A stretch of 26,702 bases of DNA, from positions 1-26,702 of the IMG/VR virus record IMGVR_UViG_3300042465_004258; one strand, 5' to 3'. Source of the DNA: a virus. Made by a program: the position numbers and the translations under genes. Of the stretch, positions 1 through 7,265 are shown piece by piece. The notes beneath the pieces were generated by a model, which had not been told where the DNA came from, did not search any database, and saw nothing but the letters and a program-made list of their open reading frames with translations. Positions within the stretch are counted from its first letter, which is position 1. Every line of letters starts with the position of its first letter.

Positions 1-1
1 A

Positions 2-144
2 ATCTACGGAAACGTCATCGACGGGTTTTTGTTCGTCGGTCCCTTCTCTAGCCGCGAAACGGCGGAAAATGCTATGGAGCATTTGCCTGCCGATTGTCGG
101 CCCTATGTGGCGCGGCTGTTTGCGCCCATGCAGGAAGATGCGCA

Positions 145-148
<4 letters not shown>
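2..148 (+). CDS. Hypothetical protein, 3' fragment (5' end outside window)
   Basis: An open frame runs from the left edge to a TGA at 146-148 and encodes 48 residues, beginning IYGNVIDGFLFVGPF and ending APMQEDAQ. There is no start codon in the window, so the gene continues to the left. The stop overlaps the next start as ATGA at 145-148, the coupling used throughout this cassette. The short motif GPFSSRETAENAMEHLP resembles small phage proteins of unknown role. No function can be assigned. That it is a real gene rests on the open frame and the overlap. Confidence 0.6.
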
Positions 149-863
<715 letters not shown>

Positions 864-867
<4 letters not shown>

Positions 868-1043
868 TTCAAGCAATCAAATCTAGACCACGCTGCGGAG
901 CGTGCTGGGGTGATGGATTCGTTCACTGCATTTTTACCGGCGAGCAAGAATACTGCGACGCTTGCGACGGTACAGGGTACGATCTTTACTATTTACCAGG
1001 AACCAAACATGACGCAGAAACGAGCGACAAAAACCAAATTTAG
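864..1043 (+). CDS. Small zinc-knuckle protein (DnaJ-like CxxC pairs)
   Basis: Encodes 59 residues from an ATG that overlaps the previous stop (ATGA, 864-867) to TAG at 1041-1043. The sequence contains CGACWGDGFVHC and, about 18 residues later, CDACDGTGYD. These two CxxCxGxG-like pairs are the pattern of DnaJ-type or RNA-polymerase-binding zinc fingers. Four of its five cysteines can plausibly bind one zinc ion. Small proteins of this kind are frequent in phage early regions, often without known partners. The last 35 bases overlap the next gene in another frame. The only Shine-Dalgarno-like sequence is a weak AAAGAAA, so translation is probably coupled to the upstream gene. Confidence 0.6.
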
Positions 1044-1170
1044 TGAATTCCGCCAAGGCTACCCGCGAACGTGCCGCGTATGCCGCGAACGCCGCTCCAC
1101 TAAAGGCGGACGTTATGCGGGCGGTTTTATGTGCGCGGAATGCGTCAACCGGAGGCTAAAGAATGGTTAA
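1009..1170 (+). CDS. Small basic zinc-finger-like protein
   Basis: Encodes 53 residues starting MTQKRATKTKFSEF. I chose the ATG at 1009 because CAGGA lies about 8 bases upstream and the protein then begins with a plausible basic N-terminus; the same frame opens further upstream at 910. A CRVC pair and a CAEC pair about 20 residues apart, in a Lys- and Arg-rich chain, suggest a single zinc ribbon that could bind nucleic acid. It overlaps the preceding zinc-knuckle gene by 35 bases and the thyX start by 8 bases. The thyX Shine-Dalgarno GGAGG at 1151-1155 lies inside its coding sequence. Role unknown. Confidence 0.55.
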   Translation: MTQKRATKTKFSEFRQGYPRTCRVCRERRSTKGGRYAGGFMCAECVNRRLKNG

Positions 1171-1798
1171 GCTGGTATGGATCACGCCCGACGCCGAGAA
1201 GCTGATCGGGTACATGGCCCGCGTCAGTAATCCGGGCAACCAGGACAACGAGGACGTGATGGGGCTGCTGCGGTACATGATCCGCAACGAGCATTGGTCG
1301 CCGTTCGAGATGGCGTCTGCGTGCTTCGAGATCAATACGACGCGGGACATTGGCCGACAGATTTTGCGGCATCGCAGCTTTAGCTTCCAGGAATTCAGTC
1401 AACGATACGAGGACGTTAGCAAACTGCCAGAGTTAAGCCTGCGGGAGTGTCGGCTACAGGACACGCAAAACCGCCAAAGCAGTATAGAATTAGAAGCGGG
1501 CGATAGTTTGGCGTGGAAATGGCAACATCAGCAGCAGGTGTTAAAAACGCTCGCCGTGGATGTGTATCGGTGGGCGCTGGTGAACGGGGTTGCAAAGGAA
1601 CAGGCCCGCGCCGTGTTGCCTGAAGGTCTGACGCCGAGCAGGATGTACATGAGTGGCACGCTGCGTAGCTGGATGCACTATGTGAAGCTGCGCACTGACC
1701 CGTCTACGCAAAAAGAGCACCGCCTGATCGCAGAGGAGATCGGCAAGGTGCTGGCCGAACAGGTGCCGACAATATGGGAGGCTTGGAGTGCGAAATGA
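1163..1798 (+). CDS. thyX: Flavin-dependent thymidylate synthase ThyX
   Basis: Encodes 211 residues, the usual length for ThyX. The enzyme makes dTMP from dUMP using methylenetetrahydrofolate, FAD and NADPH in the cytosol. The diagnostic RHR-x7-S motif is present at residues 69-79 (RHRSFSFQEFS), followed by QRYEDVS. The C-terminal signature RSWMHYVKLRTDPSTQKEHR matches the FAD/dUMP-binding helix of the family. A GGAGG lies 7 bases before the ATG. The gene overlaps its neighbours on both sides, the downstream one as ATGA at 1795-1798. Phages carry thyX to raise the thymidylate supply during replication. No intein or truncation is seen. Confidence 0.97.
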   Translation: MVKLVWITPDAEKLIGYMARVSNPGNQDNEDVMGLLRYMIRNEHWSPFEMASACFEINTTRDIGRQILRHRSFSFQEFSQRYEDVSKLPELSLRECRLQDTQNRQSSIELEAGDSLAWKWQHQQQVLKTLAVDVYRWALVNGVAKEQARAVLPEGLTPSRMYMSGTLRSWMHYVKLRTDPSTQKEHRLIAEEIGKVLAEQVPTIWEAWSAK

Positions 1799-1941
1799 AA
1801 ATTCTAAAATGGCTCCGCTGGATATTTTCGCGGAGCGTAATCGGGGCAAAAATAGACGGTTACGACCGCGCATGTATCCGCGCCGCTAGTGCATACGATT
1901 GCCAGGATAGATACATCCGGCGAATGGAGCGGCAATCATGA
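1795..1941 (+). CDS. Small basic protein of unknown function
   Basis: Encodes 48 residues beginning MKILKWLRWIFSRSVIGAK and ending YIRRMERQS. GGAG lies 6 bases before the ATG, which overlaps the thyX stop as ATGA. The N-terminal 15-20 residues form a cationic amphipathic or weakly hydrophobic helix (KILKWLRWIF), and the rest is Arg-rich. This could bind a membrane or a nucleic acid, but nothing in the sequence decides. The stop overlaps the next start in the same ATGA manner. Confidence 0.6.
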   Translation: MKILKWLRWIFSRSVIGAKIDGYDRACIRAASAYDCQDRYIRRMERQS

Positions 1942-1997
1942 TTTTTGTGCTTGCGACGCTGATTACATGGGCAATCTTTGAGGCACTAGACCTATGA
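1938..1997 (+). CDS. 19-residue hydrophobic micropeptide
   Basis: This very short reading frame encodes MIFVLATLITWAIFEALDL. It has its own GGAG 8 bases before the ATG, overlaps the previous stop as ATGA (1938-1941), and its stop overlaps the next start as ATGA (1994-1997). Nearly every residue up to the acidic C-terminus is hydrophobic, so the product could be one short membrane helix. Alternatively the frame may only relay ribosomes to the next gene. The double overlap plus the ribosome site is the support; a peptide this short cannot be assigned by family. Confidence 0.45.
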   Translation: MIFVLATLITWAIFEALDL

Positions 1998-2236
1998 ACG
2001 CGGAATCTGAGAAATACCGGGCGCTTTGGGCGATGGTACTGGTGACAGCCATTCGGGACATGGACCATGCAGCGGAAGAAATCCGCAGAGACGCCCGCAG
2101 ATTCATTTTTGACACCGACGAGCGCGCCGTCTCCATGCGATGGGTATGCAGCATGACCGGGATTGATGCGGAGGCGCTTCAGGCCCGTTGCATGAGCCGG
2201 GAATCGCGCCGCCGCATCGCGCTCAAAAAGCACTAG
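1994..2236 (+). CDS. Hypothetical protein, 80 residues
   Basis: Starts MNAESEKYRALWAMVLVTAIRDMDHAAEEIRRD. GAGG lies about 10 bases upstream and the ATG overlaps the preceding stop. The charged, helix-rich composition and the segment FIFDTDERAVSMRWVCSMTGIDAEALQARC followed by a basic tail (SRRRIALKKH) suggest a small helical, possibly DNA-binding phage protein. No confident family is recognised. It ends with TAG at 2234-2236, within the CTAG that also holds the stop of the convergent primase-helicase gene. Confidence 0.7.
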   Translation: MNAESEKYRALWAMVLVTAIRDMDHAAEEIRRDARRFIFDTDERAVSMRWVCSMTGIDAEALQARCMSRESRRRIALKKH

Positions 2237-4557
2237 CCTTTCTTTACCACCGACAGCACCGGAGCAATCGGGTCTTCGACCATGCGCCGAAGGTCTGATT
2301 TTATCAGGCGAGCGTGTTCGGGCGCGCAATAGACGCGCTTTTTGGACGGGTGATCGGCACTGGCCAGCATTCCTTTGTCGAGCCACCCAGCTTCTTGTAG
2401 CGCGTGCAGGACAGCCGCAGGAACGATCTTCACGCCATTCGGCGCACGCCCTTGCAGGGAGTCGCATATCTTGAAGAACGGCGAACCCACTGCGCCGCGG
2501 GCAAACTCTTGCCGGCGGTGACGTATCTCGTCCAACACGAACGCTTCGGCGATACTCATGCCCGATTCGATCAACGATGCCTTAAACTCCGTCATCATCG
2601 GCGTCGCAGCAGGGTTGAACGCCGACACATCGCGAGCATAGAGCCACGCCGCGATCTGCTGAAATGCGCCCGCCTGGTACCAGTTCCACATGGCGCGGGC
2701 TTCGTGTTCAGGCAGAATCGGCGTAGTGGATTGAATGCAGAACCAACGGCGATCTTGCGAGTCGAGCGTAATGGGCATCTGTTCGTTCGAGAATGCCAGC
2801 ACGAACATCCGGTTCAGCGCCTCGTAGGGGTGCATATTCTTGCGGTTAACGGAAATTGTTTCCGGCGGCGCAGCAATTACCGGCTTTAGGCGGTTCGCCA
2901 AGTCACGGCGAGCGGAGGCGTCCGTCTCTTTAAGCTCATTGAGAATCAGCACTTCCGTCTGAAAGGCGTATCCCCATTGGTTCATGATCTTGTCGCTATC
3001 GACCAGCGAACGGTTGAGGTTCCCTTCGCCGCCAATCGCCCATAGCATGGGCGCCCAAAGCGTATCTTTACCGCAGCCTGGCTTGCCGACGTGCAGCACG
3101 GCGTGGTTAATCTTGGCTTCCGGGTGCTGGACCTTGTAGGCCATGACATTGAAAACGTGTTCGCGCTCCGCTGAGTCGGGAATCAACGCCTCGGCATGGC
3201 GGAGCCAAGGGCCAATATCGCCCATCTCGACGCCCGACACGTCCGGGCGCGCATTGCGCCATAGGTTACCAAACACCGCGCCGTTGTAGGCGACCAGCGG
3301 CCCTTCGCCAGCGGCATAGGTGATACCGTCCAGAATCCGCCCGCCCCGGTCGCGGCGGTTCTCGTCAAAGCACACCGACGCTTCGATCCGGCGACCGTTA
3401 TGGTTGGAGAGGCATTTAACGTGCCGGTACATGGCGTTAAATGCGTTGCGGCGGAATTCCTGGCGGGTGTCTAAATCGAAATAAGCGTCATCTTTCGGAT
3501 TGTAGGCAAATCGATCAAACCATTCCGATTTCTCCAACCGGCTCAAATCTTTGCTCTCTACTTCCTTGATTATTCGCGCCGCTTCATCGGGGAACGCTTC
3601 ATTCGGGGTCAGCTTAGACAGCGCCCGATCCATGTGGACAGTCAAAAGCTCCTCCCTTAGCCCATGCTCGCGCTTAGGGCCGCCGTTATGGGCGATCCAT
3701 TCAAGATATTGCGCGCTGCCGAAACCTTGACAATGGCCGTGGAAACACATGAACGCCCGCGTTGCGGGGTTGTATCGACCCCCGGCGCTGCCGTCGCTGT
3801 GCTGCTCGTAATTCGGACAGAGCACGCCGTACCAGCCTTCCGTGTTCCGCGCCTCGATTACTTGGCCCTGCGCGACCAGCCACGCCAGCACATCATCGGT
3901 GCCGTCGTCCTTGATGCCCCGGATAGCCCGATACTCTTGCGTAGGCTCGCCCGGAACTACCTCAAGGGCTTGGCAGATTTGGGCTAGGGTAAAGGTGCGC
4001 TCGGGGTGGAACTCGCTTAGAACGGCAGCAAAGCCGTTATGGGCGGGCTTCAAGTTAACCGACCCTGGCAGGCGGAAATTGCGAACGGGGTTGATGGCAC
4101 CCGGATCGGTGTAACCCGCCCCGGCGATGGCCTTGATCGCGGCGCTGAATTCGCCCTTCTTGGGCTGGTGATCGAAATCAAAGGCGTAGCCCCATTGGAA
4201 GTTGCCGGGGCTGGTTTCAACCTTCCAGGTCGGCTCAAGGGGAGGCGTCTTGGACTTGGTGCCAATGTCGTCCAGCACCATGACGGCAACATGCTCGCAG
4301 TAGGCGCGAGAGGCACTTGGCTGGCCGTTCTCGAAGCGGTCGATGATATAGACGGCGGTGTTCCCATACCACGCCTGGCCGGGCTTTGCTTTGCGCTCAT
4401 ACTCGGACGGCAGATAGGCGGGCCAAGTCGCCACAATCGCACCGTCGCCGTGAAAAAGCAGGTCGCCGTCCGCGCCTTTCTTGGGCTTTTGACGAACGAA
4501 CAAAACAGTTTCGTTTTCGCCAACAAGTTGTGTAAGATACTCGGGCAAATCGTGCAT
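2233..4557 (-). CDS. Replicative primase-helicase (PrimPol-like domain plus DUF5906 SF3-type helicase)
   Basis: Encodes 774 residues from an ATG at 4557 with AGGGG 6 bases upstream; the frame is open further out but lacks a ribosome site there. Residues 30-180 resemble a PrimPol-type primase, with candidate acidic residues in AVMVLDDIG (Asp96-Asp97) and the RNFRLPGSVNLK element near 160-170. A Cys/His cluster around 260-290 (CPNYEQH and CFHGHC) looks like a zinc-binding linker. The C-terminal half is a phage/plasmid helicase of the DUF5906 class: Walker A GKPGCGKDT (Lys497), Walker B-like VLILNEL (Glu541) and the sensor stretch VLAFSNEQMP. It would prime and unwind DNA for the adjacent polymerase, like the NrS-1-type primase-helicases. 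Which acidic residues are catalytic is inferred. Confidence 0.88.
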   Translation of the reverse strand: MHDLPEYLTQLVGENETVLFVRQKPKKGADGDLLFHGDGAIVATWPAYLPSEYERKAKPGQAWYGNTAVYIIDRFENGQPSASRAYCEHVAVMVLDDIGTKSKTPPLEPTWKVETSPGNFQWGYAFDFDHQPKKGEFSAAIKAIAGAGYTDPGAINPVRNFRLPGSVNLKPAHNGFAAVLSEFHPERTFTLAQICQALEVVPGEPTQEYRAIRGIKDDGTDDVLAWLVAQGQVIEARNTEGWYGVLCPNYEQHSDGSAGGRYNPATRAFMCFHGHCQGFGSAQYLEWIAHNGGPKREHGLREELLTVHMDRALSKLTPNEAFPDEAARIIKEVESKDLSRLEKSEWFDRFAYNPKDDAYFDLDTRQEFRRNAFNAMYRHVKCLSNHNGRRIEASVCFDENRRDRGGRILDGITYAAGEGPLVAYNGAVFGNLWRNARPDVSGVEMGDIGPWLRHAEALIPDSAEREHVFNVMAYKVQHPEAKINHAVLHVGKPGCGKDTLWAPMLWAIGGEGNLNRSLVDSDKIMNQWGYAFQTEVLILNELKETDASARRDLANRLKPVIAAPPETISVNRKNMHPYEALNRMFVLAFSNEQMPITLDSQDRRWFCIQSTTPILPEHEARAMWNWYQAGAFQQIAAWLYARDVSAFNPAATPMMTEFKASLIESGMSIAEAFVLDEIRHRRQEFARGAVGSPFFKICDSLQGRAPNGVKIVPAAVLHALQEAGWLDKGMLASADHPSKKRVYCAPEHARLIKSDLRRMVEDPIAPVLSVVKKG

Positions 4558-4576
4558 TGTTTTCCCCTGTAAGTTG

Positions 4577-4612
4577 GCCCTCGCCGGATACCGTCCGGCG
4601 GGGGCTTTTTTT
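4577..4612 (+). terminator. GC-rich hairpin with T-tract, oriented for plus-strand transcripts
   Basis: The arms CCCTCGCCGGA (4578-4588) and TCCGGCGGGGG (4594-4604) pair over 11 bp with one G-U pair and the loop TACCG. They are followed on the plus strand by seven T (4606-4612). Both flanking genes are on the minus strand, where the hairpin is preceded by A and followed by no U-run. It should therefore stop antisense transcripts coming from the left. On the sense transcript it is a stem between the polymerase stop and the primase ribosome site. Confidence 0.6.
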
Positions 4613-6563
4613 ACTTGCCGTACCGTTGCATCGTCTTGATGCCAACCGATAACGGCAAACCTTCCGCCCACACGGGCGGCGTTGTCATGATCCGTTTCAT
4701 TTCTGCGACCACGCTATCAGCCGTTTCGCTAGGGCATTCAACAACAATTTCGTCGTGAACGTGCAAAACAACATCACCAAGCCCGCGAAGGCTATGGCGT
4801 AACAAATCAGCGGCAGTTGCTTGCGTGACATTCTCACAGGCAAGTCCTTTCCAGAGGCGAGCGCGGGGCCATTCGGTTGCCTCCGCCGCGGGTTTCCATG
4901 CAGCTTTGAGATAGGTGACGCCTTCGGCGTCAAGCTGCGCGAACGGGTAGCACAAGACGCGGCCAGACGGCAGAGCATACCATAGGTGCTGGCCGTCATA
5001 GAGGTACGTAATCCGACCCGCTGTAAACTCTCGGCCTTTGTTGCGTAGCGCCCGCGTATAGGCGTTTTCGAGATTCTGCCAGAATGACACCGCCCACGAA
5101 TTTGCCCGCCGCCAGGCGTCTACAATACGCTTGGCATCGCTTTCAGGCAGGGTAATGCCGTAGTTGCGGCCCATCGCGGCGAATGCGCCGACGCCGCCTG
5201 CGAAGCCTAGCGACAGAATAGCGACCTTACCGATCTGACGTTGATCGTCGTCAATCTCGCCTTCAGGCGTTGCAAAGATGCCCGCCGCTTCACGCTTATA
5301 GATGTCGCGGCCATCGCGGAACACTTGCAACACCGGCTCGGCGCGTTGCTCCCCGGACAGCCACGGGTTGACCCGCGCCTCAATCGCGGACCAGTCTGCT
5401 ACGACAAATACACATCCTCGTCGGGGGACAAGTGCAGGTCGGAGCATACCTTTAAGAACGTCAGTAACGCGTTTGCCGAAGGCGGGTACGATACTGTGAC
5501 CTCGGACCAAGGCAGTTCGCACCCCCTCGGGATCTCTAGCGCACTTACGCGTAAAGTTATGGACTTGCGCGCCATAGGAAGAAGCGCGTCCGGTGGCACT
5601 TCCACCAGCAAATACAAAGGCTCCTCGGACACGGTGGTCCTCCTCATCGGCTAACTGTAGCAGTCTCTCGAATTTGGCGACGGACGACGCCCATAGATCG
5701 TCGGCGCACTGTACGACATCGGCCACGGCGGACGGCACTTCGTCGGGGCTATCCTCGGCCAGCACCAACAGATTCGCCCGAACGGTCTTGTCAATGCTGA
5801 ACTTCTGCTCGCCATCCTTGTAGACGGTCATCAATTTCTGGCCTTGCGGGCCGACACGGGCCAGCACCCATTCGCGCATCTTGGGGCTGCGGACGCTGGT
5901 AATCTCGCCGATGGTAATGTCGGCCACCAAGCGCTCTATTTCCTCCAGCTCACGCTCGGCATATTCGGTCGCGGCCTGGGCCATTTCAACGTCTACCAGC
6001 ACGCCCCGATCATTGATGCGCTCGTTAACGTGATAGTCGGTCAGTTCTTCGTCGCTCAAGTCACGCATGGCAAGCGACGCGGCCCGCATGGCACGAACGT
6101 CCTGCTCGCAATAGGCCACCATCTCGGCCATTAAAGCGGGGTCGTCGTTAAACGTGCCGTCTGCACGGGGAACGGAAAGCAATCGGATAAGCTGCGCTCC
6201 GCGATGATCTTTACGCATATTGCTGCTAACTGCGCGGCCTAAGTCCTCAAGCGAACCGGGCAGGCAGTTAGCGCGGGCTTGCGCGGCAGTGCAATAAAAC
6301 TGCTCAAGCTCGAAGTTGATGTTGAGCACATACCAGAAAATCAGCCGCTCGAACGCGGCGTTGTGGGCGCGAATCTGGCCGGTGTGCTGGCGCACGGCCT
6401 CCGGGAAAGGCTCGCCTGGACGCCAAGTGCTAACGGGATCGTCGCCAAAAGCGTAGCTCATGCACAACACATCGGTGCTGGCATCCTGAGCGTAGTTGTA
6501 GACGCCGCGTGCAGGCAGGTCGCAGCGGGATTTTGTCTCGAAATCGAGCCAAAGTATACGCAT
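4611..6563 (-). CDS. polA: DNA polymerase, family A (Pol I-like) with 3'-5' exonuclease
   Basis: Encodes 650 residues from the ATG at 6563; MRILWLDFETKS is the natural start of the exonuclease domain, although a TTG at 6599 would add 12 residues. The exonuclease shows LDFET (Asp7, Glu9), HNAAFERLIFW and YCEQDV. The polymerase domain shows motif A VADWSAIEAR (Asp390), motif B RQIGKVAILSLGFAGG (Lys446) and motif C HVHDEIV (Asp604, Glu605). No 5'-3' exonuclease domain is present, as is usual in phages. The residue four after the motif B lysine, equivalent to E. coli Phe762, is Leu450, and the Tyr766 equivalent is Phe454. It acts with the downstream primase-helicase and the upstream ssDNA-binding candidate. 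A terminator-like hairpin sits directly before its start. Confidence 0.97.
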   Translation of the reverse strand: MRILWLDFETKSRCDLPARGVYNYAQDASTDVLCMSYAFGDDPVSTWRPGEPFPEAVRQHTGQIRAHNAAFERLIFWYVLNINFELEQFYCTAAQARANCLPGSLEDLGRAVSSNMRKDHRGAQLIRLLSVPRADGTFNDDPALMAEMVAYCEQDVRAMRAASLAMRDLSDEELTDYHVNERINDRGVLVDVEMAQAATEYAERELEEIERLVADITIGEITSVRSPKMREWVLARVGPQGQKLMTVYKDGEQKFSIDKTVRANLLVLAEDSPDEVPSAVADVVQCADDLWASSVAKFERLLQLADEEDHRVRGAFVFAGGSATGRASSYGAQVHNFTRKCARDPEGVRTALVRGHSIVPAFGKRVTDVLKGMLRPALVPRRGCVFVVADWSAIEARVNPWLSGEQRAEPVLQVFRDGRDIYKREAAGIFATPEGEIDDDQRQIGKVAILSLGFAGGVGAFAAMGRNYGITLPESDAKRIVDAWRRANSWAVSFWQNLENAYTRALRNKGREFTAGRITYLYDGQHLWYALPSGRVLCYPFAQLDAEGVTYLKAAWKPAAEATEWPRARLWKGLACENVTQATAADLLRHSLRGLGDVVLHVHDEIVVECPSETADSVVAEMKRIMTTPPVWAEGLPLSVGIKTMQRYGK

Positions 6564-6566
6564 AAG

Positions 6567-6593
6567 AAAAGGGGCGGCCTTGCGACCGCCCCT
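6567..6593 (-). terminator. Intrinsic terminator (minus strand) abutting the DNA polymerase start
   Basis: On the minus strand the arms AGGGGCGG (6593-6586) and CCGCCCCT (6577-6570) pair over 8 bp with an 8-base loop. TTTTCTT follows, ending at the polymerase ATG (6563). It lies 9 bases after the stop of the upstream gene, so it would reduce read-through into the polymerase. An AGGAGG at 6596-6591 overlaps the 5' arm, so the hairpin could also hide a ribosome site or bring it close to the ATG. Confidence 0.65.
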
Positions 6594-6602
6594 CCTCAAT
6601 CG

Positions 6603-7253
6603 TCAGACCGAACGCCGACGGCGGCCCGTTTCAGCGGGAGCAGGCGCGCCAGGCGCCGCTTCGGCTGGCGCTTTGCCATCCGTGCCGTTGACATCGACCC
6701 AACGCAACACCTCGAATACCGGGGTATAAATTTTGCCATAGGACTTGTGCTGATATGAGTCCTTGCCTAAGCGGACAATGGCAACCGGCTTGTTAGCATC
6801 TACTTCAACCTGAGCGGCAATCGCCGCCGCAATCGCCTGCACGGCCTTTTTGCCGCCGACGCTGGTTGTAGAGTACCTAACTTCGAGACCTTCATCCTCG
6901 CCCGTCAAGCAGTTGAGCGACAAGCCCACCTGCTTTTCCCACCCCTTCTTGGCGCCCGGAGGCGGTGCGCCCAGTTCAGGGGTAGGCTGATTGACGGGGG
7001 CCATCTTCTCCGCAAGCACGTCGCCATCGCCCCAGGCGATAAAGCCGTGAACGAAGCTAAACGGATTGACGGCCCATTCTGCGTCATCCTCCACTTCAGT
7101 CTGATCGGCTCCATAGACCCAGTGGCCGCCCTTATCCATCTTAAGAAGGGCAACGCCACCTGCGCCTACATCAATGTCGATAGACCGCAAAGCGGTGCTC
7201 AGGGAAGACACCGACGGAAGCGTACCATTACCGAACTTCACTACATTGGACAT
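6603..7253 (-). CDS. Conserved phage replication-module protein, putative ssDNA-binding protein
   Basis: Encodes 216 residues beginning MSNVVKFGNGTLPSVSSLSTAL. AGGAACC lies close upstream of the ATG. The sequence resembles a family found next to family A polymerases and RecB-like nucleases in proteobacterial podoviruses, with typical pieces KMDKGGHWVYGADQTEVED, NPFSFVHGFIAWGD and SYGKIYTPVFEVL. In related modules this position is held by single-stranded-DNA-binding proteins. The role is therefore inferred from neighbourhood and the mixed alpha/beta, aromatic-rich chain, not from a fold-specific motif. The C-terminal 25 residues are Pro- and Ala-rich and end RRRRSV, unlike the acidic tip of bacterial SSB. 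It is co-transcribed after the DUF2800 nuclease with a 12-base gap. Confidence 0.7.
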   Translation of the reverse strand: MSNVVKFGNGTLPSVSSLSTALRSIDIDVGAGGVALLKMDKGGHWVYGADQTEVEDDAEWAVNPFSFVHGFIAWGDGDVLAEKMAPVNQPTPELGAPPPGAKKGWEKQVGLSLNCLTGEDEGLEVRYSTTSVGGKKAVQAIAAAIAAQVEVDANKPVAIVRLGKDSYQHKSYGKIYTPVFEVLRWVDVNGTDGKAPAEAAPGAPAPAETGRRRRSV

Positions 7254-7265
7254 TTCTAGGTTCCT

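Noticed and set aside
2404-2889. Plus-strand frame of 161 codons opposite the primase-helicase C-terminus
   Set aside because: Antisense to conserved helicase motifs and Arg/His-rich, so treated as a shadow.
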